Below, one piece after another: positions 5,514 through 10,886 of a stretch of DNA of 10,886 nt. The notes under the pieces were generated by a model. It was given only the letters and a program-made list of their open reading frames with translations, searched no databases and had not been told where the DNA came from. Position 1 is the first letter of the stretch. The number at the start of each line of letters is the position of its first letter. This stretch comes from an uncultured Pseudomonas sp. (GTDB taxonomy: Bacteria > Pseudomonadota > Gammaproteobacteria > Pseudomonadales > Pseudomonadaceae), in contig NZ_CAMPHN010000142.1 in assembly GCF_946885885.1 (NCBI RefSeq), positions 1 through 10,886 of the forward strand. The letters are read 5' to 3'. The translations under genes and the position numbers were made by a program.

Positions 5514-6434
5514 ATGAAACTGCAAACGCTTTTGGTCGTCATCGATTCCCAGCAGCCGAGTCAGCCGGCGCTCGAGCGCGCGGTCTGGCTGGCGCGCAAG
5601 AACCAGGCGCAACTCCACCTGCTGCTGGCCGAATACCATACGGCTCTGGATACCAGCCCGCTATTCGACAGCGCCTTGCAGGCCAAAGGCCGTGCGGCGG
5701 CACTGGAGCAGGCCGGCACCTGGCTGGAGGATCATGTAATCCCGCTACGCGCCGAAGGGCTGGATCTGCACCTGGACGTTCGCTGGGGTAAGCCGCTGCA
5801 CAAGGTGGTCCTCGGCAAGATCGACGAATTGCAGCCTGACCTGGTGCTCAAATCGGCTGCTCGCAACAGCATGCTGCGGCGCCTGTTGCTGACCAATAGT
5901 TGCTGGCAACTGATCCGTCATTGCCCGGTGCCGTTATGGCTGGTGCACCACGGCGCCTGGCAAGGTCGACGCCTATGCGCCGCCCTCGACCCCTTGCACA
6001 GCGGCGACAAGCCCGCAGCCCTGGATCATCGTTTGATTCGCGCGGCGCGCGAACTGAGCGAGCAACTCGGCCTGCAAGCGCACTACCTGCACACCTATGC
6101 GCCCTTGCCTCGCACCCTGGTGTTCGATGCCGAGCTGGTCGGCGACTATGAAAGTTACGTCGAGCGTAGCGCCAAACAGCACCGCGACGCCTTCGAGGAC
6201 CTGATCGGCCAATACCCGATCGCCCGGCCCGACACCCATCTGGTCGAAGGTTTCGCCGAAGAAGTATTGCCGCGTTTCGTCCGCGAGCAGAACGTCGATT
6301 TACTGCTGATGGGCGCGGTCGCCCGTGGGCAGCTGGATACCGCACTGATCGGGCATACCGCCGAACGGGTTTTGGATGCCGTCGAATGCGATTTGCTGGT
6401 GCTCAGACCCGAGGAAAAAAGTAGTGGCGCGTAA
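5514..6434 (+). CDS. Universal stress protein, tandem UspA domains (UspE-like)
   Basis: A 306-residue cytoplasmic protein made of two UspA folds. Domain 1 (about 1-145) starts KLQTLLVVIDSQQPS and ends 'CPVPLWLVHHG'. Domain 2 (about 150-300) ends 'DLLLMGAVARGQLDTALIGHTAERVLDAVECDLLVLRPEE', very like the UspE C-terminus. The usual ATP-binding GxxGx9G(S/T) loop is not canonical in domain 2 (GAVARG...GHT). Such proteins support survival under energy or oxygen limitation; in P. aeruginosa I recall this locus (PA4328) as one of the Usp set expressed anaerobically. A TTG 15 codons upstream is in frame, but ATG 5514 fits the family start and the predicted Anr promoter; its RBS (aaggtc) is weak. pykA follows 61 bp downstream on the same strand, with no terminator visible between. 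Confidence 0.9.
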   Translation: MKLQTLLVVIDSQQPSQPALERAVWLARKNQAQLHLLLAEYHTALDTSPLFDSALQAKGRAAALEQAGTWLEDHVIPLRAEGLDLHLDVRWGKPLHKVVLGKIDELQPDLVLKSAARNSMLRRLLLTNSCWQLIRHCPVPLWLVHHGAWQGRRLCAALDPLHSGDKPAALDHRLIRAARELSEQLGLQAHYLHTYAPLPRTLVFDAELVGDYESYVERSAKQHRDAFEDLIGQYPIARPDTHLVEGFAEEVLPRFVREQNVDLLLMGAVARGQLDTALIGHTAERVLDAVECDLLVLRPEEKSSGA

Positions 6435-6495
6435 AAATGACTACAGGGTGACAGCGTAGTAGCCTCGCGTTCTGCTTGATCTCAGGAGCCTGTGC

Positions 6496-7947
6496 ATGAC
6501 CATTCGCCGCACCAAAATCGTCGCCACCCTCGGCCCGTCCAGCAACTCGCCCGAAGTTCTCGAAAAACTGATTCTCGCCGGCCTGGATGTGGCCCGCCTG
6601 AACTTCTCCCACGGCTCGCCCGACGAGCACAAGGCCCGCGCCAAGCTGGTACGCGACCTCGCCGCCAAACACGGACGCCACGTCGCCCTGCTCGGCGACC
6701 TGCAAGGCCCGAAGATCCGCATCGCCAAATTCGCCAATAAGCGCATCGAACTGAAAATCGGCGATCGCTTCGTTTTCTCCACCAGCCACCCATTGACCGA
6801 GGGCACCCAGGAAATCGTCGGCATCGACTACCCGGACCTGGTCAAGGACTGCGGCGTCGGCGACGAACTGCTGCTCGATGACGGACGCGTGGTCATGCGC
6901 GTGGAATCGGCCACCGACGATGCGCTGCATTGCGTGGTGACCATCGGCGGCCCGCTCTCCGACCATAAAGGCATCAACCGCCGCGGCGGCGGTTTGACCG
7001 CACCGGCGCTGACCGAGAAAGACAAAGCCGATATCAAGCTGGCCGCCGAGATGGAGCTGGATTACCTGGCGGTGTCCTTCCCGCGCGATGGCTCGGATAT
7101 GGAATATGCGCGCAAACTGCGCGACGAAGCCGGCGGCAGCGCCTGGCTGGTGGCGAAGATCGAACGTGCCGAAGCGGTCGCCGACGACGAAACCCTCGAC
7201 GGCCTGATCCGCGCCAGCGACGCCGTCATGGTGGCCCGTGGCGACCTCGGCGTGGAAATCGGCGATGCCGAGCTGTGCGGCATCCAGAAGAAAATCATCC
7301 TGCATGCCCGCCGCCATAACAAAGCGGTGATCACGGCCACACAGATGATGGAGTCGATGATCCAGAATCCCATGCCGACCCGCGCCGAGGTGTCGGACGT
7401 GGCCAACGCCGTGCTCGATTACACCGACGCGGTCATGCTCTCGGCGGAAAGCGCCGCGGGAGCTTATCCGCTCGAGGCGGTCCAGGCCATGGCGCGGATC
7501 TGCCTGGGTGCGGAAAAACACCCGACCAGCAAGAAATCCAGCCACCGTCTGGGCACCGAGTTCGAGCGCTGCGACGAAAGCATCGCCCTGGCGGCCATGT
7601 ACACGGCCAACCACTTCCCCGGGGTCAAAGCCATCATCGCCCTGACCGAAAGCGGCTATACCCCGTTGATCATGTCGCGCATCCGTTCCTCGGTGCCGAT
7701 ATTCGCCTTCTCCCCGCACCGCGAAACCCAGGCCCGCGCGGCCATGTTCCGCGGCGTCTACACCGTGCCGTTCGACCCGGCCGCCCTGCAGCCCGGCGAA
7801 GTCAGCCAGGCCGCGGTGGACGAGTTGCTCAAACGCGGCGTGGTGCAGGCCGGCGACTGGGTGATCCTGACCAAGGGCGACAGCTACCACACCATCGGCG
7901 GCACCAACACCATGAAGCTGCTGCACGTCGGTGAGGCGCTGGTGTAA
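6496..7947 (+). CDS. pykA: Pyruvate kinase (type II, PykA-like)
   Basis: A 483-residue pyruvate kinase, full length. It converts phosphoenolpyruvate and ADP to pyruvate and ATP in lower glycolysis or the Entner-Doudoroff pathway. Visible motifs are [11 protein letters not shown] (6-16), ARLNFSHG (33-40, substrate/nucleotide Arg and Asn), [12 protein letters not shown] (65-76), the catalytic and metal-binding segment AKIERAE (220-226, Lys221 and Glu223), [10 protein letters not shown] (245-254) and TATQMMESM (280-288). [26 protein letters not shown] (172-197) matches E. coli PykA more than PykF. The B domain (about 70-170) and the C-terminal regulatory domain (about 345-483) are intact. The ATG has caggag eight to ten bases upstream. 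It could be read with usp. Downstream lie a repeat hairpin and a palindromic terminator against the convergent crotonase gene. Confidence 0.97.
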   Translation: MTIRRTKIVATLGPSSNSPEVLEKLILAGLDVARLNFSHGSPDEHKARAKLVRDLAAKHGRHVALLGDLQGPKIRIAKFANKRIELKIGDRFVFSTSHPLTEGTQEIVGIDYPDLVKDCGVGDELLLDDGRVVMRVESATDDALHCVVTIGGPLSDHKGINRRGGGLTAPALTEKDKADIKLAAEMELDYLAVSFPRDGSDMEYARKLRDEAGGSAWLVAKIERAEAVADDETLDGLIRASDAVMVARGDLGVEIGDAELCGIQKKIILHARRHNKAVITATQMMESMIQNPMPTRAEVSDVANAVLDYTDAVMLSAESAAGAYPLEAVQAMARICLGAEKHPTSKKSSHRLGTEFERCDESIALAAMYTANHFPGVKAIIALTESGYTPLIMSRIRSSVPIFAFSPHRETQARAAMFRGVYTVPFDPAALQPGEVSQAAVDELLKRGVVQAGDWVILTKGDSYHTIGGTNTMKLLHVGEALV

Positions 7948-7996
7948 AGCGCAAGTAATGCGCATTCTCCCGCAGGAGCCCAGGAACGATCATCGC

Positions 7997-8066
7997 GTAG
8001 GGTGGATGACGCTTTATCCATCCACCACATCGCAGTGGTGGATGAGAAAGGCGTCATCCACCCTAC
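7997..8066. repeat. Nested TAGGGTG hairpin (70 bp)
   Basis: Outer arms gtagggtggatgacgc (7997-8012) and gcgtcatccaccctac (8051-8066) are exact 16-bp reverse complements. Inner arms catccaccac (8019-8028) and gtggtggatg (8035-8044) are exact 10-bp reverse complements. It lies just after pykA and shares its ends with the elements at 251-429 and 8119-8176. Confidence 0.82.
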
Positions 8067-8080
8067 CCCTGCGCCATAAC

Positions 8081-8112
8081 GCAAAAGGCCGCTCAATTGA
8101 GCGGCCTTTTGC
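8081..8112. terminator. Perfect 32-bp palindrome, bidirectional terminator
   Basis: gcaaaaggccgctcaa (8081-8096) is followed directly by its exact reverse complement (8097-8112). In RNA it gives a long GC stem with an AATT loop and a T-run on either strand. It separates convergent pykA and the crotonase gene. Confidence 0.88.
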
Positions 8113-8118
8113 TATCTA

Positions 8119-8176
8119 TAGGGTGCGCCATGCGCACCGGCATTCCAATAAACTCTGGTGCGCGCAGCGCACCCTA
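8119..8176. repeat. Nested TAGGGTG hairpin (58 bp) overlapping a gene end
   Basis: Outer arms tagggtgcgc (8119-8128) and gcgcacccta (8167-8176) pair exactly. Inner arms gcgcacc (8132-8138) and ggtgcgc (8157-8163) also pair. The terminal CTA (8174-8176) is the TAG stop codon of the minus-strand crotonase gene. Confidence 0.75.
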
Positions 8177-8950
8177 CGCGAACGCGCTAAAGTCCGGCAC
8201 GCGCCTCTGCATAAAGGCGGTCAGCGCTTCGACGGCTTCCGGCGAACGCAAACGCTGGCTGAATAGCACGCCCTCCTCCTCGATCACCCGGCGCAGTTCC
8301 TCGCGCCCCGGTGCACGCATCAGACGTTTGCTGTCGATCACCGCCGAAGGCGCCAAGCGCTGAAAGCTCAGCGCCACTTCACGCGCCTTGGCCAAGGTCG
8401 CGGCGCCGTCTTGCAAAGCCTGGTTGGCGATCCCCCACTCGACCGCCTGCTCGCCGGTAAAGCCCTGCCCCAGCAACAACAGCTCGGCGGCCCGGGCATG
8501 GCCGAGCAGACGCGGCAGAATTACACTGGAGCCGTATTCGGGGCATAGCCCCAAGTTGACGAAGGGCATCTTCAAGGCTGCATCGCAGCTGACATACACC
8601 AGGTCGCAATGCAGCAGCAAGGTCGTGCCGATCCCCACCGCCGGGCCGCTGACCGCCGCTACCACCGGCTTGCTGAACTCGAACAGTGCGCGCATGAACT
8701 GGAAGACTTCGCTGCTGTTCAGGTCGCTGGGCGGAGCCTGGATAAAGTCGCTCACATCGTTGCCGCTGGTGAAACACTGCTCACCGCCAGTGATCAAGAG
8801 CGCACGCACGCTTTTATCCTGATCGGCCTGGTCCAACGCGTCGGCCATGGCGCGGTACATCGCGCGGGTCAGGGCATTTTTCTTATCCGGGCGGTTCAGA
8901 CGCAGGGTCAACAATCCTTGTTCTCGGTCAATACGCAGATGCTCGTTCAT
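8174..8950 (-). CDS. Crotonase-superfamily protein, enoyl-CoA hydratase/isomerase
   Basis: A 258-residue acyl-CoA enzyme of the crotonase fold. Visible motifs are RPDKKNALT (20-28), the oxyanion-hole segment TSGNDVSDF (61-69) and SGPAVGIGTTLLLHCDLVYV (101-120) with its second oxyanion-hole glycine. NLGLCPEYGSSVILPRLLG (132-150) places a single candidate catalytic acid, Glu138, as in the PEGCSS motif of delta3-delta2-enoyl-CoA isomerases; the second Glu of true hydratases is not obvious. An isomerase, or a hydratase-like enzyme of fatty-acid breakdown, is thus likely; the substrate is unknown. ATG 8950 has tagga about seven bases upstream; the frame is open 88 codons further but without family similarity. 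It lies 133 bp after the reductase gene on the same strand. Its stop codon is provided by an intergenic repeat. Confidence 0.9.
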   Translation of the reverse strand: MNEHLRIDREQGLLTLRLNRPDKKNALTRAMYRAMADALDQADQDKSVRALLITGGEQCFTSGNDVSDFIQAPPSDLNSSEVFQFMRALFEFSKPVVAAVSGPAVGIGTTLLLHCDLVYVSCDAALKMPFVNLGLCPEYGSSVILPRLLGHARAAELLLLGQGFTGEQAVEWGIANQALQDGAATLAKAREVALSFQRLAPSAVIDSKRLMRAPGREELRRVIEEEGVLFSQRLRSPEAVEALTAFMQRRVPDFSAFA

Positions 8951-9083
8951 GACGTTTCCTAATGAGGATGGGCAAAAGGCCCAATGAAAATTAAGAGTCG
9001 TACGGCGACGCGCCGGAGAAATCGGCGTGTAACGACAGATCAGGGCAGACCCGCGGGAACTCACAGGACTCGATTTTTCTCGC
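8951..9083. other. Gap between reductase and crotonase genes
   Basis: A 133-bp space with no gene. It holds a small hairpin tgggc-aaaag-gccca (8969-8983) without a T-run. The crotonase may have its own promoter here or be read from the reductase transcript; neither can be decided from the sequence. Confidence 0.4.
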
Positions 9084-10022
9084 CTAAGCGTGGGGCAAGA
9101 ACAGGTCGGAAAACATCTGATTGCGTGGCATACCGGCCAAATAAAGGCGCCGGGTAAAACTCTCGACATTATTCGGGCTACCGCAGAGTAAGGCGAGGGT
9201 TTGCCGTGAGACAAGTTTCAGTTCGGTCAAAGCCGCTGGCAATTCTGCCGCGCAGAGCAGCTCGACCTGCACCTGCGAATGGGCGGCCGCCAGCTGGCGC
9301 AACTCGGCGGCCAGGTAGTGCTCGGCACTATCGCGGGCCAGGTGCAGCAGCCGGATCTCGCCGCGATGCTCTTGGCGCAAGGCCTCGCGCAACACCGCAT
9401 AAAGCGGTGCCAGCCCCGTGCCCGAGGCCAACAGCCAAAGCGGCCGGCTCTGCCAGTCGAGATCGTAATGCAGCGCGCCACCGCGCAGCTCGCCGAGCCG
9501 CAAACGCTGGCCGGGAACGAAATGCCGTGCGGCATCGCTGAAGGCGCCGGGTTGCCGGCAATCCAGGTGAAACTCCAACCAGGGGTCTTCGCCCGGTAGA
9601 CTGGCCAGCGAATACGGCCGGGCCACGCCGCTCTCCGTCCACAACACCAGGTGTTGCCCGGCGCGGTAGCGCAGCGGCTGTTCGGGCAACAGGCGCAAAC
9701 GCAGCACAGTGGGGCTGAGCCAGTCGCAACTGTGGACCAACGCGGGCAGACCATCTTTTAGCGGATCGAAGACCTCGATCTGCAGGTCCTCGACCAACCG
9801 ACATTGACAGGCCAGCCGCCAGCCCTGCTCGCGGCGGGTCGCAGCCAGAGCATCGGGTTTGTCATCCTGTGGCTCGCCGCGGATGCAGCGCACCAGGCAG
9901 GCATGGCAACTGCCGGCACGGCAACTGTAGGGGATGGCGACGCCGGCCTCATGCAAGGCATCGAGCAGGTTGCGCCCGGGGGCGATCGGCAGTCGTCGTT
10001 CGCCGACCTGCAACTCAGGCAT
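9084..10022 (-). CDS. 2Fe-2S ferredoxin / FAD / NAD(P) oxidoreductase
   Basis: A 312-residue modular electron-transfer protein. The N-terminal plant-type ferredoxin domain (about 1-85) has C34-x4-C39-x2-C42-x29-C72 for the 2Fe-2S cluster. The flavin domain has RPYSLAS (135-141), the FAD-binding motif of ferredoxin-NADP reductases. The nucleotide domain has GTGLAP (201-206) and ends with LCGSPNNVE (279-287). This order is that of reductase components such as phenol or toluate hydroxylase reductases, moving electrons from NAD(P)H through FAD to the iron-sulfur centre. No oxygenase partner is visible here, so its acceptor is unknown. ATG 10022 is chosen because ggga lies eight bases upstream; ATG 10028 is only two bases from it. 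The start overlaps the upstream diguanylate cyclase stop by 8 bp, pointing to coupled translation. Confidence 0.9.
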   Translation of the reverse strand: MPELQVGERRLPIAPGRNLLDALHEAGVAIPYSCRAGSCHACLVRCIRGEPQDDKPDALAATRREQGWRLACQCRLVEDLQIEVFDPLKDGLPALVHSCDWLSPTVLRLRLLPEQPLRYRAGQHLVLWTESGVARPYSLASLPGEDPWLEFHLDCRQPGAFSDAARHFVPGQRLRLGELRGGALHYDLDWQSRPLWLLASGTGLAPLYAVLREALRQEHRGEIRLLHLARDSAEHYLAAELRQLAAAHSQVQVELLCAAELPAALTELKLVSRQTLALLCGSPNNVESFTRRLYLAGMPRNQMFSDLFLPHA

Positions 10023-10886
10023 CGGCATGTTCCCAAGCGGCGGCGCAGCGATTGCGGCCGCTGTTTTTCGCCCGATACAGCGCCTGATCTGCCCGATTCA
10101 GCGCCTCGTCCATATCGTCGCCCGGGCTCAACAGCGTCATTCCGACCGACAGGCTCAAGTTCTCCAATCTGAGGCCCAGCGGCTCGGCCTGCATATAGGC
10201 TTCGCGCAAGCGTTCGCAGCACGCGGTGACTTGATCGGCATCGGTATTGGGCAACAACAGAACGAACTCCTCACCACCGTAGCGGGCAATGATATCGGCA
10301 TCGCGCAGACAGGCGCGGGCCACGCTGGCGAAGGTTTGCAACACCCGATCGCCAGCGGCATGACCATGGATGTCGTTGATCCGTTTGAAGTGATCCAGAT
10401 CGATCAACGCCAGGCCATGCCGACGATCGGCGCGCAAACCGTTCAATTCGCGGGTGGCCAAGCGCAGGAAATGCCGGCGGTTATACAAGCCCGTGAGTTC
10501 GTCGGTGGAGGCCAGGTCTTCCAGCTGGCGCATCATCCCACGCATGGTGTCCTGGTGCGCCTGCAAGGCGAAACGCCGCTGCTGCATACGTTTGCGCATC
10601 GATTGGATGTAACTGGCGAACAGGCTCAACCAGGCCAGCACCCCCGCCAGGACGCTGACCTGCATGAAGGCCAGCGCCGGCCTGCTCATCTGAAAGGTGT
10701 AAGCCTCGTACAGGTTGACCGCGACGAAACCGAAAAACGCGAAAAGCGCGCACCGCACGAACACTTTCGGCGGCAGGTTAATGATGCCGAACATCAGAAT
10801 CAGCACATACACCACCAATAGACTGCCGCGCCCATCGACGCATAACGCCATCAGCAGGGTGTGCCAGAAGAGCGCCACCAGTACCT
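10015..10886 (-). CDS. sadC: SadC-like membrane diguanylate cyclase (GGDEF), 5' end outside window
   Basis: The visible C-terminal 290 codons run off the right edge in frame. Counting from the GTG at 10878, hydrophobic segments at about 17-34, 41-58 and 72-90 are membrane helices, followed by a basic linker or coiled coil (about 94-122). The GGDEF domain starts at DELTGLYNRRHF (126-137). It has IDLDHFKRINDIHGH (159-173) for metal and nucleotide binding, an intact active site GGEEF (201-205) and an inhibitory I-site RDAD (192-195) at the correct five-residue spacing. It should therefore make c-di-GMP from two GTP and be product-inhibited. P. aeruginosa SadC, about 487 residues and in the same gene neighbourhood as I recall, promotes surface attachment. 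About 200 N-terminal residues are probably missing from this window. The ortholog call rests on synteny and architecture. Confidence 0.87.
   Translation of the reverse strand, partial: VLVALFWHTLLMALCVDGRGSLLVVYVLILMFGIINLPPKVFVRCALFAFFGFVAVNLYEAYTFQMSRPALAFMQVSVLAGVLAWLSLFASYIQSMRKRMQQRRFALQAHQDTMRGMMRQLEDLASTDELTGLYNRRHFLRLATRELNGLRADRRHGLALIDLDHFKRINDIHGHAAGDRVLQTFASVARACLRDADIIARYGGEEFVLLLPNTDADQVTACCERLREAYMQAEPLGLRLENLSLSVGMTLLSPGDDMDEALNRADQALYRAKNSGRNRCAAAWEHADA

Noticed and set aside
6477..6490. ttgatctcaggagc just before pykA as a second Anr box
   Set aside because: Only the left half-site TTGAT is present; the right half does not match and it overlaps the RBS.
7949..7963. gcgca-agtaa-tgcgc hairpin after pykA as a terminator
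   Set aside because: The stem is short and lacks a T-run; the palindrome at 8081-8112 is a far better terminator.
6403..7965. A 520-codon open frame on the minus strand across pykA
   Set aside because: It is the antisense shadow of a high-GC gene: composition is His/Gly/Ala/Val-rich with no recognisable domain, while the plus strand encodes a full pyruvate kinase.
9934..10821. A 295-codon plus-strand frame opposite the sadC-like gene
   Set aside because: Antisense of a clear GGDEF protein; Gln/His/Ala-rich with no recognisable content.
1..10886. CRISPR array, toxin-antitoxin pair or phage-defence cassette
   Set aside because: No regularly spaced repeats and no recognisable toxin, antitoxin or defence domains in any plausible gene; most genes are housekeeping or signalling.

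Overview
The window looks like a stretch of a Pseudomonas chromosome. The coding regions are GC-rich. The gene order from the PilZ gene to the diguanylate cyclase matches, as far as I recall, the P. aeruginosa PA4324-PA4332 neighbourhood (PilZ, DUF4124, lipoprotein, Usp, pykA, enoyl-CoA hydratase family, ferredoxin reductase, SadC). The non-coding spaces carry the REP-like and TAGGGTG-type palindromes common in this genus. No search could be run, so species and orthology are inferred from recognised protein motifs and remembered synteny.

Left part (1-2387) is sparse and repeat-rich. It starts with the tail of an internally deleted IS4-family transposase. About 520 bp follow that hold a nested palindromic repeat, a REP pair and a 20-bp direct repeat. 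Then come a YajG-type lipoprotein gene (minus strand) and a divergent small conserved gene whose upstream region carries a good match to a Pho box. About 740 bp of non-coding DNA after this contain a 140-bp MITE-like palindromic element with a CTAA duplication, plus a more degenerate relative.

Middle (2388-5278): mqo, encoding FAD-dependent malate:quinone oxidoreductase, faces a minus-strand trio made of a TPR-like lipoprotein, a secreted DUF4124 protein and a PilZ-domain c-di-GMP receptor. mqo and the PilZ gene converge on one strong bidirectional terminator, which contains the PilZ stop codon.

Right part (5279-10886): a tandem-domain universal stress protein gene, preceded by a 9/10 match to an Anr/FNR box, is followed by pykA (pyruvate kinase). 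pykA converges on a minus-strand set: a sadC-like membrane diguanylate cyclase (cut by the window edge), an overlapping 2Fe-2S/FAD/NAD reductase gene, and a crotonase-superfamily enoyl-CoA isomerase or hydratase. A perfect 32-bp palindrome terminator and two TAGGGTG hairpins separate the convergent genes. One of these hairpins supplies the crotonase stop codon.

Functionally, the window links central carbon flux (malate oxidation, pyruvate kinase), probable low-oxygen survival (Usp under a predicted Anr site) and c-di-GMP signalling (SadC-like synthase and PilZ receptor a few kb apart). I see no clear new multigene system. The most testable novelties are the predicted Pho box on an uncharacterised small gene, the MITE next to mqo, and the repeat-derived stop codon.
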